A DNA stretch of 17,555 nucleotides from NCBI GenBank assembly GCA_023391905.1, contig JAEWAD010000142.1, positions 1 to 17,555 of the forward strand, given 5' to 3'. This DNA comes from Pseudomonadota bacterium (GTDB lineage Bacteria; Pseudomonadota; Alphaproteobacteria; Rhizobiales; Kaistiaceae). Positions 1 through 8,411 of this stretch are shown here, piece after piece. The stretch's first letter is position 1. Every line of letters starts with the position of its first letter. The position numbers and the translations under genes are program-made. The notes beneath the pieces were generated by a model that worked only from the letters and a program-made list of their open reading frames with translations, was not told the DNA's origin and did no database searches.

Positions 1-2922
1 GCCGAGGAAGTAGGCGTGGCGGACGAAGAAGCTTTCTTCGTTGTAGTCGGTGTCGATGAACCAGGCGGCGATGCCCTTGACGTCGTCGGAGCGGATTTCG
101 CCGGTCGAGGGGTCGAAGATGTCGACACCGTTGACCTTCACCTGCAGTTCGCCTTCCGCCGTCTCGATCAGATCGACGTCCGGTTCGCCGAACACGACGA
201 AGAGGTTGCCCTTGCCAGTGTTCTTGAGGTCCTCGGCCATGTGCAGGTCGGGGTTCATGCGTGCCTTCAAGATTGCCAAGGGTCCAAGCCGGTTCAGGTC
301 GGTCGCCTGGGCCTCGAAGTTGAAGGCGCAGGCGATCAGCGAGTCGAAGCGGGCATCGGAGGCTTCGCGCGCGGCGGCGGTGATCTGGCTGCGCGTCAGC
401 GTGCCGAATTCCGGGCCGATCAGGATGCCGGCCCGCTTCTCGCGGCCGTCGCCGTCCGTGTAACGCCCCTCGGCCGCGAGGAAATTGCCCGGCCAGGGCT
501 CGACCGAATTGAAGCGGATCGTGTCGCGCTTTTCCTGCTGGTGCACGCCGGTGGTGCGCAGATTTTCGAGCACCATCTGGCCGAAGTCGATCTCCGGCAC
601 GTTCTTCGGCTCGGGTTGCATCATTCCGGCTGTGGCAGCGAGCTCTTGGCCAAGCGTGTCGTCGCGCGCGGTGACGACGCGGTGCGGCGAAAGGCTCTCG
701 ACCGTGAAGGGACCGGCGACGCGCACGCGGCCCTTGTCCTCATAGGGGCGGTCGTAGAGCATCTCGACATCGGCAGCGCGGGCGATGGACGCGTCGATCT
801 CCTTCTGGCGGGCAATCCGCGCCTCCCACCAAGCGGCGTGAAGCCGGATCGCATCCTCGTCTGTCCACGGATCAAACGGTTCCTCGGGCAGATCGTCCAG
901 CGTCAGCACGCGGTGCAGGGCACGGTTGATGATGCCGAGTGACTTCTCTCGAGCGTGTGGTAAGGCAGATGCATTTCGGGCTCTGGGCAACTCTTCGGCT
1001 GCCGCTTTCGGCCATGGCGTTCGGGGGAGGCGCGGGATTTCCCACTCCTCCCATTGAGTGTTCATGCCCTCATTCAAGGCCGCGCGCAGCGGTTCCAGCG
1101 TCTGCTGCCATGTCTCCCAGATCACGTCGATCTCGGCATTGTTGGCGATGCTCTTCAGCGTGATGTGCGGCGCGCGCTCGTAGACGAAGCCCTGGCGGAT
1201 ATCGCCGGAGGTTGGCGTCTGCGGCTGGATCTTCCCGGAGACCTTCTGCTCTTGCGCACGGCCTTCCATACTGTCGGCGAGAAGGTAATAGGGATAGCGC
1301 GCCGACATCAGCCGCGTACGGGCGAGCGCCAGAGCGACGCGGGAGGTGTCTATGGTGATCCAGCGCCGGCCCCATTGCTCGGCGACCGTCGCTGTCGTAC
1401 CTGAACCACATGTCGGGTCGAGCACGAGGTCCCCGGGATCGGTAGTCATCAGGATGCAGCGCTCGACGACTTTCGTTGAAGTCTCGACGACATACTGCTT
1501 GTTTGATGCAAAACCTGCTGTGGTGGTATCGGTCCACTGATTTGAAAGCGGAAACGCCGGGAAGTCATCGATGTATCTTACGTAGTAAAGGTTATTGGCG
1601 GACGATTGAGTTCGCCTTGCGCGCAGGAGCCTATCGATACCAGTCTCGTGGGTTTTCCAGGTAGCCTTCTGCCCTGGATCGTAAACCTTGCCTTCAAACG
1701 GGACACGTACCCAGCAAGCCGCACCGTCCCCCTTTGCTCGGCCACCGCTTTGGCTTTTTAGGTTATCGACCCTAAAGATGCGCCCGAACTCCCCAGGGTC
1801 GTGTCCCAATTTCTGGATTTCCGAAATCGTCAGGCGACGGCCGTCAGCAGTCTCGATACGGTTGTATGCGGAAGCACCGTCCCCACCGTAGGATTTCTTC
1901 AAATATATTTGCCGGTACTTTGTCGCTTCTCGCCGTCGTCCATAGTGCAGTATGAAATTGAACGTGGAAGGAAGAAAATCTCCGGTTGTTCCGCCTGTCG
2001 TTGCATATGGAATTAGCGCAATAAAGTTCTTATCCCCAAACACCTCATCCATCACGGCCCGGACGCGGTGGACGTTCTCGTCCCCAATCTGGACGAAGAC
2101 CGAGCCGCTCTCCGTCAGCAACTCGCGTGCCACCATGAGCCGGTCGCGGAGATAGGTAAGGTAGGAGTGGATGCCGTCTTTCCAGGTGTCGCGGAACGCC
2201 TTCACCTGTTCCGGCTCGCGGGAGACGTCTTCCTTCTTGCCGTCCTTGACGTCGCGCGATTGCGTCGAGACCTGCCAGTTCGAGTTGAACTTGATGCCAT
2301 AGGGCGGGTCGAAATAGATGCACTGCACCTTGCCGCGCATCGCCTCGCGCTCGGCAAGGCTCGCCATCACCTGCAGACTGTCGCCGAGGATGAAGCGGTT
2401 CGTCCAGTGCTGCGAGTGCTGGTAGAACTCGGCCCGAGCTTCCGGATCGGCAAGCCCGTTGAAATCCGCAAAGAGGTCGGGCGCGTCGCTGTCCGCCTCG
2501 CGGCGCGCATCCGAGCGGCGCTTCAGATCGTCGATGATTGCCTTCGGGTGCACCTTCTCCTGCACGTAGATCGGCGGTACGTTGACCAGAAGGTCGGACC
2601 AATCCTGCTGATCCTTGCCGCGCCAGACGAGCTGTGCATCGCCGATCTCGATCTCGCCGGTCTCGGCAAGCTGGCGCATCTGGGCCTTGCTGATCTTGAT
2701 CTTGACCCCGTTCCAGACGATCTGCGGGTCCAGATCGCCATTTCGCTCACGGGTTTCGCCATGCGCAAGCGGCCTCGCACGGCCGAGTCGCATCGAGCGC
2801 TCATCCTCGCCCAGAATCTCCGCCTGCTGCTCATAGAGCGACGCCATCTCGGCGGTCGGATTGTTGATACGCCGTGCCGCCTCATGCGTGAGGGCATCGA
2901 TCTCGCGAGGGGACTTGGCCAT
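1..2922 (-). CDS. Site-specific DNA methyltransferase, beta class (Mod-like), 3' end outside window
   Basis: An uninterrupted reading frame of 974 codons runs from the ATG at 2922 to the left edge with no stop. It carries the N6-adenine/N4-cytosine methyltransferase signatures in beta-class order: the catalytic FDPPYG (DPPY at residues 205-208) comes first and the SAM-binding DPTCGSGTT (residues 502-508) later, with the presumed target recognition region between them. A GSVFVQIGDEN segment follows the catalytic motif, as in type III Mod proteins. The product should methylate the host copies of the site cut by the partner Res-like protein. It is longer than a classical type III Mod (roughly 650 residues), with over 450 residues after motif I whose role I cannot assign. 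The start lies 19 bases after the stop of the repeat-protein gene, so it is the last visible gene of the operon. Residues about 295-481 use AT-richer codons than the rest. Target base and sequence cannot be read from the DNA. Confidence 0.93.
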   Translation of the reverse strand, partial: MAKSPREIDALTHEAARRINNPTAEMASLYEQQAEILGEDERSMRLGRARPLAHGETRERNGDLDPQIVWNGVKIKISKAQMRQLAETGEIEIGDAQLVWRGKDQQDWSDLLVNVPPIYVQEKVHPKAIIDDLKRRSDARREADSDAPDLFADFNGLADPEARAEFYQHSQHWTNRFILGDSLQVMASLAEREAMRGKVQCIYFDPPYGIKFNSNWQVSTQSRDVKDGKKEDVSREPEQVKAFRDTWKDGIHSYLTYLRDRLMVARELLTESGSVFVQIGDENVHRVRAVMDEVFGDKNFIALIPYATTGGTTGDFLPSTFNFILHYGRRREATKYRQIYLKKSYGGDGASAYNRIETADGRRLTISEIQKLGHDPGEFGRIFRVDNLKSQSGGRAKGDGAACWVRVPFEGKVYDPGQKATWKTHETGIDRLLRARRTQSSANNLYYVRYIDDFPAFPLSNQWTDTTTAGFASNKQYVVETSTKVVERCILMTTDPGDLVLDPTCGSGTTATVAEQWGRRWITIDTSRVALALARTRLMSARYPYYLLADSMEGRAQEQKVSGKIQPQTPTSGDIRQGFVYERAPHITLKSIANNAEIDVIWETWQQTLEPLRAALNEGMNTQWEEWEIPRLPRTPWPKAAAEELPRARNASALPHAREKSLGIINRALHRVLTLDDLPEEPFDPWTDEDAIRLHAAWWEARIARQKEIDASIARAADVEMLYDRPYEDKGRVRVAGPFTVESLSPHRVVTARDDTLGQELAATAGMMQPEPKNVPEIDFGQMVLENLRTTGVHQQEKRDTIRFNSVEPWPGNFLAAEGRYTDGDGREKRAGILIGPEFGTLTRSQITAAAREASDARFDSLIACAFNFEAQATDLNRLGPLAILKARMNPDLHMAEDLKNTGKGNLFVVFGEPDVDLIETAEGELQVKVNGVDIFDPSTGEIRSDDVKGIAAWFIDTDYNEESFFVRHAYFLG

Positions 2923-2941
2923 TCGTTATCCAGTCGGAAAA

Positions 2942-3280
2942 TCAGAGAAACTTCTTGATGAGAAAGTGATGGACGGCGACGATCTCGTCGTCCCGCTCGC
3001 GCTCGATACCCTTGATGAGGAAATCGGAGACCTTGCCGATAGGGGAGCCACTCCCCTTCGTTGAGCCATTCCGAACAACCCCGTCCTTCACATTTCCGAG
3101 TGCACTGCCGCTTCCAGGTGTCGAGCCATTTCGGATGACGCCATCCTTGACGTTGCCCAGCGCGGATCCTGAACCTTGCGTTGAGCCGTTTCGGATAACG
3201 CCATTCTTCAGATTTCCGAGTGCTCGTCCGGTCCCGATGGCAGAGCCGTCCCGAACTATACCGTCCTTGAAGTTTGCCAT
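2942..3280 (-). CDS. Small protein of four 20-residue repeats (beta-flower-like), unknown function
   Basis: A 112-residue protein with no signal peptide or membrane segment. Residues 3-82 are four consecutive 20-residue units of the form NxKDGVIRNGSTxGSGSALG. Residues 83-112 start like a degenerate fifth unit (KVSDFLIKG) and then become charged and hydrophobic (RERDDEIVAVHHFLIKKFL). The regular G/D/N turns alternating with short hydrophobic strands suggest a closed beta-repeat fold. It resembles small proteins named '5-fold beta-flower' in public annotation, but I make that link from pattern memory only. The gene begins 26 bases after the stop of the DUF262 nuclease gene, has a GGGGGA ribosome binding site about 6 bases before its ATG, and ends 19 bases before the methyltransferase start. 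It is therefore very probably co-transcribed with the restriction genes. Possible roles are a structural, sensor or regulatory subunit of the system; none is shown by the sequence. Confidence 0.8.
   Translation of the reverse strand: MANFKDGIVRDGSAIGTGRALGNLKNGVIRNGSTQGSGSALGNVKDGVIRNGSTPGSGSALGNVKDGVVRNGSTKGSGSPIGKVSDFLIKGIERERDDEIVAVHHFLIKKFL
3035..3274 (-). repeat. Four in-frame 60-bp tandem repeats inside the small repeat gene
   Basis: Four imperfect 60-bp units (3215-3274, 3155-3214, 3095-3154, 3035-3094) encode the four 20-residue protein repeats. The DNA units differ mostly at codon third positions while the G, D, N and S positions stay constant. This is what selection on the protein fold would leave, rather than very recent DNA duplication. 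There are no unique spacers, so this is not a CRISPR array. Confidence 0.9.
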
Positions 3281-3306
3281 CTAAGTCCCCCGTTCTTTCT
3301 GTCGGT

Positions 3307-5229
3307 TTAGGCCACAGCCATGGTCAGTTCAGCCTCGATCTCATCATCGTCCTGTTCGGCATCAACTCCCTCTTCGGCCATGTCCCCGCGATAGGCATTC
3401 TTGCCCATGGCCTGCTCGATCAGCGCCAGCAGCCGCGCCTGTCGATCTGTCATGAAGGCTTCGAAGGCATTGTCCCTCAGCAGAGCGGGGTCGATCAGGT
3501 GCGAGGCGAGGCTGCTGTCGAGCTTGGCCTGATCTATGGCCGAGCGGTCTGCGGAGCCCTTCTCCAGGCGGTCCAGATATGCCGAAGGCGCGTCGCCGCC
3601 GATAACCCGATTGGTACGGTAGGCGAGTGGAGTCTTGTTGATGATCGAGTCGTAGATTTCCGGCTTGATCTTCGGCTCCCTTCCCTCGCACCAGGCCTTT
3701 GGGAAGATGTGATGGATGTCGACATTCTCGCCGAAGAACACCGTGTGATCGAACTTCTGGCCGGACCGGAAGTCTCGAGCCCCTTCCTTCATGAGCAGGG
3801 CGTTGACGCCCTTGTACGCCGCTGACAGGCGCATGCGCATGGTCTTCAGGCGGTCGGCGCGGAAGATCGTGTCGCTTATCGTCGAGGGTTGAGTCGACGA
3901 TTTACCTCTTGCCCAGTCCGGAACCTCGATGAAGTCCTTGGCTATCCGTCCGTCGACGGCCGAGCCGTAAAGCTCGCCGAACACGCCGTTCCAATACCAC
4001 TGGACGAGCCGATCTCGGACCGGTTCGTCCTCCCAGGCGTTGCCAACGTCGGCCAAGATTGCTGCGAGCGGGATGATCTGCGACTGATAGGGAAGATCGA
4101 AGACCCGATAGATGTGCAGCATGTGAAGGAACTTTGCGGCCTTCAGAAAGCCTTGCTGGGCCTGATCCTGGTATTTCTTGTAGGCGTCCAGCGGAAGGTT
4201 CAGCAGAGCCTGCCTGTTGCCGGTCACGGACGGAAGTTCCTTGCCCTGCTTTCCCTCGGTCTCGGCCTGACGTCTGCGTTCCCGTGTGTGGAATAACGAG
4301 ACAACCTGCAAGAAGTCCGTGTTGCCCACTTCGGCCAGGATCCCCTTCTCAGCATCTGCGAGCTTCATGTAGGTCCCGAACTGGCCGTGGCGCCCGCTGT
4401 GCTCCTTGCCGTCGCCGTACCAGTCCTTGCGCAGTTCGTAACCGTCAGCTGCGTACATGGCGGTGACAAGTTCAAATGCGTCGAGCGGCTTGCCGCCCGT
4501 ATTGACCTTCTCGAAGACCAGGCACACGGCTTCCTTCGATGTCGACTTGTCGAGAGCGATGACCGGAACCTGATACTTGGCGAAGTTCTCGATCACCTCC
4601 GTATGAAAGCGGCTGATGATCGGCCAGGTTTCGTTGAAACTGCCGCCTGCGTTTGCGTGGCCTACGAACTGCATCTGCCAAGTGTTCCAATCAAACACCA
4701 TGGACAGCGGATACATCAGGGCGTCGAACTCCTTGTCACGAGTCGACAGATCAAGAACGACGTCTTTCCCGAAATTGTCCCGGAGGATACGGTCCTCGGG
4801 CATGCCGACGATTGCATCCTCCCGGTCTCCCTCGGGGTCCAGGGCTTTGCGGATGTCGATATAGAACCAGCGGTCGACCCGCTTCTTCTTAGGCGTCACG
4901 GTCCTGACGACCTTGTTGCGAAGCGTCACCTGATAGAGCGACGTCATGCGTTGCTGACCATCGAGCAGCAGCTCGTCAGGTACGACGGACTGCGTTGCTT
5001 CGGGCGCACCCTCGACAGGCCGTGGCTTGAAGTTCACGGTGCCGGACGTCTCCAGCGTCATGAGCGCCCCGACCGGGAATGCACGGGAGATGGACGCGAT
5101 CAGACTCTTGATGCGGTCCTCGTCCCAAACCCAACTCCGTTGAAAGTCCGGCAGCTGCAACTTGCCTTCATGACAAGAACGCAGCAGGTCGCTCAGTGCG
5201 ACCTTGTTCGTCTGGAACGCGCTGCTCAT
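3307..5229 (-). CDS. DUF262/DUF1524 (HNH) nuclease, GmrSD/SspE/BrxU-like
   Basis: A 640-residue protein with the two-domain layout of GmrSD-type nucleases. The N-terminal DUF262 (ParB-like, NTP-binding) domain shows LPDFQRSWVW at residues 26-35 and the family signature DGQQRMTSLY at 90-99. The C-terminal DUF1524 HNH-type nuclease domain shows the catalytic HHIFPKAW at 506-513 and the downstream NKTPLAYRTNR element around 531-541. Relatives include GmrSD (cuts glucosylated hydroxymethylcytosine DNA), SspE (phosphorothioate-sensing) and BrxU, all phage defence nucleases. The ATG at 5229 overlaps the upstream gene's stop as ATGA, and no clear ribosome binding site precedes it, so translation is probably coupled to the Res-like gene. 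An upstream in-frame start at 5286 is open but would overlap the Res gene by 61 bases, so I reject it. The acidic C-terminus (DAEQDDDEIEAEL) is a tail without recognised function. Which modification or DNA it senses is unknown. Confidence 0.92.
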   Translation of the reverse strand: MSSAFQTNKVALSDLLRSCHEGKLQLPDFQRSWVWDEDRIKSLIASISRAFPVGALMTLETSGTVNFKPRPVEGAPEATQSVVPDELLLDGQQRMTSLYQVTLRNKVVRTVTPKKKRVDRWFYIDIRKALDPEGDREDAIVGMPEDRILRDNFGKDVVLDLSTRDKEFDALMYPLSMVFDWNTWQMQFVGHANAGGSFNETWPIISRFHTEVIENFAKYQVPVIALDKSTSKEAVCLVFEKVNTGGKPLDAFELVTAMYAADGYELRKDWYGDGKEHSGRHGQFGTYMKLADAEKGILAEVGNTDFLQVVSLFHTRERRRQAETEGKQGKELPSVTGNRQALLNLPLDAYKKYQDQAQQGFLKAAKFLHMLHIYRVFDLPYQSQIIPLAAILADVGNAWEDEPVRDRLVQWYWNGVFGELYGSAVDGRIAKDFIEVPDWARGKSSTQPSTISDTIFRADRLKTMRMRLSAAYKGVNALLMKEGARDFRSGQKFDHTVFFGENVDIHHIFPKAWCEGREPKIKPEIYDSIINKTPLAYRTNRVIGGDAPSAYLDRLEKGSADRSAIDQAKLDSSLASHLIDPALLRDNAFEAFMTDRQARLLALIEQAMGKNAYRGDMAEEGVDAEQDDDEIEAELTMAVA

Positions 5230-8200
5230 TGGACTGGCATCGCCGTTGCGGCACCTGCAACTGTATTCTGCACGAGTTCCCCCCATTCCTTTTCAATTGC
5301 GAAGGCGTCGCGGAATTCCGCGAAGGCCCATCGGCCGAACGTCCTTAGGTTGTTGACGCCCGGTACCCAGAGCGTTTCCATCGTGTGCGCCTTGAGTTGC
5401 GCGTCGAGACCTCGAAAACCTTTGATCTCCACGACCAGGTTGAGCGGATCGTCGGGTCCATGGCCGTCATCGAGTTGGACGATGAAGTCCGGCCGGTAGC
5501 GATGCGCGACGGCGCCTGCGAGATAGGGAACCTCAAAGCCGAGCGCCTGGTTCTTCACGTAGGACAGAGTTGCGGGATGCGCCTCGAGGACGCGGGCAAA
5601 CTCGGCCTCCCAGTCGCTGTCGCAAACCACATAATTGATGTGTGACTTGTCTGGCGCCGTCTCCCAGAGATCGGCCTTGCTGGTGTTGAACACGACGAAG
5701 TTGGTCGACCCACGAGGATTATATGGATCGAGGATCGCCTTGACGATGGGGGAGCCGTCCACGCTCGCCTCACGCACGATGCCGGCGTAGATCAACTGGG
5801 CGGCGATTTCTGCAATCTCGGCATAGGTCAGCATGCCAAGCTTGGTGCCGCCCGTGGTCACGACGTGGTCGCGGAGCCAACGACGCGTGATGGGCTGAAG
5901 CTGGTTGTAGAGGTGATACGGTGGATCCTGGTCGCCGTCGCGGAAATAGAGCTCGACGAGCCGTTTGGTCAGGTGGAACCCGACCGTATTCGGACGCATC
6001 TCGTCCAGCGCATCCGGCGAGATGTTGTGGCCCTCGCCAACGAGGCCTTCAAGACGCGTAACGCACGGCCCGACAAGTTCCGGAGTGAGCCGGAGGGTGG
6101 AGTCCGCGTTGAAGGACGCCGCAATGCGATCCGGCGGGAGCTCTGTGCGGTAGCCTGCGACGCGGGGGAAACGGATGGCGAGGCGCTCGCGCTCCTTGAC
6201 GGCCTGCACCCTGGTGATCGGTTTGGGCGGGGTTCGAACCACCTTCTGCGGTTCGGTTGCGAAGTCGAAAGGAATGCCGAGGATGTCGGCATATTCCGTG
6301 TTGAATAGGCCCTTTTCGTTGAGCTCGTAGGATTGGCGGCGCAGGCCACGACCGATCACCTGCTCGCAGAGAAGCTGCGTGCCGAAGGCGCGAACGCCGA
6401 GGATGTGCGTGACGGTGTTGGCATCCCATCCTTCCGTCAGCATCGAGACGGATACCACGCAGCGGATCTGTTCGCCGAGGCGGCCCTTCTGGCCGACTGT
6501 ATTCATAACCTCGCGCAGCAACTCATTATCGGAGATGTTGCCGGCTGCCGCGCCTTCGCGCTCCTGCTTCTCGCGCCGGAACAACTCGATCTCGGTTGCG
6601 GCCATCTGCCGAAAGCCGGGATCCAGAGCATCACCGGATTCGATCTGCTCGGAATCAATGAGCAGGGTGTTCATGCGAGGCAGGGGACTTCCGTACTCGT
6701 CGAAGTTCCTGAATTTCTCGAGATGGCCACGGTGGATCATCTGCATCGAACCTTCGCGCTCACGCTGCCAGCCAGAGATCCATTCGAACACGAGTTTCGA
6801 TGTGGCGGTGTTGTTGCAGACAACGATAAAGACGGGTGGCACGCTGATGCGCGAGCGCTCCCACTCTTCGAACTCGCGCTCGTAGTGGCTGTAGAGCGAG
6901 AGCAGCGCGGTTTGCAGCTCTGGTGGCAGGGATAGCGGGTCGAGGTCTCCCGACTTCCCGGCCCCCTTTTTCGGCATTTGCTTGCCGATATGGTCCCACA
7001 AGTTCCGATAGACCGGCGCGTCGTTATTCACCGAGTTGTCGGCGACGGGTACGCGCGGGAGTTTGACGATGCCGCATTCGATGGCGTCGACGAGCGAAAA
7101 GTCGGAAATGACCCAAGGAAACAGCGTGCCTTCGTCATAGCCGGATCCCCGCAGAAAGAATGGTGTCGCGGAGAGGTCGTACAAAGCACGCAGGCCGACT
7201 TTGCGCTTGAGTGCCTCCAAGCCGGAGATCCAGAGACGGGCGGCCTCGTTGTTCTTCTTGGCCTCCTCCTTCTCCTCACCCTTTGCCTCGGCTTCCTCGT
7301 CGGTTCCGAGGCGCTCGCGATAGCAATGATGCGCTTCGTCATTGATGACGACTACGTTTTTCAACGTCAGGAGTTCGCCGCAGGCACGCTGCAGCATTTC
7401 TCCCTCGGTCTCCTGCTTTTCGAGGGGCGCGCCAGTGCGGCCTTGCATCAGGCGCTCGCCGACCGGGTTCAGCTCATGAGCCTTGCGACGCTGGAAGGCG
7501 TGGTAGTTGGTGATGACGATCTTGGCTTTGCCGAGATCCGCCATCATGTCCGCAGGGACAAGTTCACGCGTGCTGTAATAGCTCTCCGGATCGGACGGCA
7601 AGAGCACTCGCAGGCGGTCGCGAATGGTGATACCGGGCGCGACCAGAAGGAATCCTTTCGAGAACAGCGAGGAGTTTGGCTGACGGGCGGCATTGATCGC
7701 CTGCCAAGCGATGAGCATGGCCATGACCGTGGTCTTGCCGGCCCCCGTGGCTAGCTTGAGTGCCAGCCGGAAGAGCTCAGGATTGGCATCCTGATTCGCC
7801 TTTTGCAGATGCCCGAACAGCTGGGCATAGCGAGGGCGCCCGCGTGCAACCTCAGTGAGCCAGATCACCGTTTCTGCTGCCTCGACCTGGCAGAAAAACG
7901 GGCGGGGTCCCGAGAACGCCTCGGACCGCCAGTGCTGCAGCAATCGTTGGGTGGTCGGAGTTACGCCCCAATCATTTGGATTTGGAATAGATCGCCAGGA
8001 CGCGAGGTGCCGCCTGATCTCATTGACGAGTGCATTGGGCGTGTAGCTGCCTGAATCGTTGCCGGCGCTGTCTAGATCGAGCGTCTCTTGTTTGGAGGCC
8101 TTGGCACGTCGTCCACGAGGCACAGGCACAAGGTATTTGGACGGGCGGCGGCCCTGAATGGCTGGATGATCCAGTGGCTGGCCATCTTCGCCCAGTGCGT

Positions 8201-8267
8201 GATGCCGGGTCGGCACAAGATACGGCGAGTTGAGAATCGGCTCAGCGTAAAATGGCTTTGTCATCAT
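5226..8267 (-). CDS. Type III Res-like restriction helicase-nuclease (BPTD_3080-like)
   Basis: A 1013-residue SF2 helicase-nuclease. The opening FYAEPILNSPYLVPTRHHAL resembles the BPTD_3080-type restriction endonucleases. Helicase motifs appear in order: Walker A ATGAGKT (173-179), DEAH-type NDEAHH (309-314), SAT (366-368), MLTEGWDANTVTHI (609-622) and QVIGRGLRR (636-644). The C-terminus holds a PD-(D/E)XK nuclease core: E887/E889 after DSDW, RPDF (925-928) and VVEIKG with E947 and K949. All expected catalytic residues are present, so the enzyme looks intact. It should translocate on or unwind DNA and cleave unmodified DNA with the methyltransferase encoded three genes downstream. Two adjacent ATGs (8267, 8264) follow a run of six G residues; I cannot decide between them. 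It is the first gene of the leftward operon, and 144 bases separate it from the integrase stop. Confidence 0.95.
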   Translation of the reverse strand: MMTKPFYAEPILNSPYLVPTRHHALGEDGQPLDHPAIQGRRPSKYLVPVPRGRRAKASKQETLDLDSAGNDSGSYTPNALVNEIRRHLASWRSIPNPNDWGVTPTTQRLLQHWRSEAFSGPRPFFCQVEAAETVIWLTEVARGRPRYAQLFGHLQKANQDANPELFRLALKLATGAGKTTVMAMLIAWQAINAARQPNSSLFSKGFLLVAPGITIRDRLRVLLPSDPESYYSTRELVPADMMADLGKAKIVITNYHAFQRRKAHELNPVGERLMQGRTGAPLEKQETEGEMLQRACGELLTLKNVVVINDEAHHCYRERLGTDEEAEAKGEEKEEAKKNNEAARLWISGLEALKRKVGLRALYDLSATPFFLRGSGYDEGTLFPWVISDFSLVDAIECGIVKLPRVPVADNSVNNDAPVYRNLWDHIGKQMPKKGAGKSGDLDPLSLPPELQTALLSLYSHYEREFEEWERSRISVPPVFIVVCNNTATSKLVFEWISGWQREREGSMQMIHRGHLEKFRNFDEYGSPLPRMNTLLIDSEQIESGDALDPGFRQMAATEIELFRREKQEREGAAAGNISDNELLREVMNTVGQKGRLGEQIRCVVSVSMLTEGWDANTVTHILGVRAFGTQLLCEQVIGRGLRRQSYELNEKGLFNTEYADILGIPFDFATEPQKVVRTPPKPITRVQAVKERERLAIRFPRVAGYRTELPPDRIAASFNADSTLRLTPELVGPCVTRLEGLVGEGHNISPDALDEMRPNTVGFHLTKRLVELYFRDGDQDPPYHLYNQLQPITRRWLRDHVVTTGGTKLGMLTYAEIAEIAAQLIYAGIVREASVDGSPIVKAILDPYNPRGSTNFVVFNTSKADLWETAPDKSHINYVVCDSDWEAEFARVLEAHPATLSYVKNQALGFEVPYLAGAVAHRYRPDFIVQLDDGHGPDDPLNLVVEIKGFRGLDAQLKAHTMETLWVPGVNNLRTFGRWAFAEFRDAFAIEKEWGELVQNTVAGAATAMPVQ

Positions 8268-8324
8268 CCCCCCGGAAGCATGCGCTCGCAGCTTGAACCA
8301 GCCGCCTCGCCAATATCAAGCGAT

Positions 8325-8345
8325 GCGTGGCATTCGGCGCCACGC
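8325..8345. promoter_or_regulatory. Perfect 7-bp inverted repeat upstream of the Res-like gene
   Basis: GCGTGGC (8325-8331) and GCCACGC (8339-8345) are separated by 7 bases, within the 144-base gap between the integrase stop and the Res start. It could be an operator for the defence operon or the stem of an integrase terminator. No T-run follows it on the minus strand, which weakens the terminator reading. I saw no convincing -35/-10 pair in this gap. Confidence 0.4.
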
Positions 8346-8411
8346 CTAGTACGAAATTGAGGGGAAATTCTTCTGGACCCGATGGAACTGCTGGAGTTTC
8401 TGGCTGACGAC

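Noticed and set aside
16..2958. Several plus-strand open frames (for example 16-942 and 2068-2958)
   Set aside because: They are opposite the methyltransferase, whose DPPY and DPTCGSG motifs and unbroken 974-codon frame settle the coding strand.
3035..3280. Regular 60-bp repeats considered as a CRISPR array or minisatellite
   Set aside because: The units are contiguous without unique spacers, diverge at third positions, and code in frame for 20-residue protein repeats.
5230..5286. Longer start for the DUF262 nuclease at 5286
   Set aside because: It would overlap the Res gene by 61 bases and add a sequence (GGTRAEYSCRCRNGDASP) unlike the family; the ATGA coupling at 5229 is the normal arrangement.
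1..8267. Assignment of the operon to BREX or DISARM
   Set aside because: No PglZ, BrxL, BrxC, DrmA, DrmB or DrmC homologues are visible; a methyltransferase and a DUF262 nuclease alone do not define either system.
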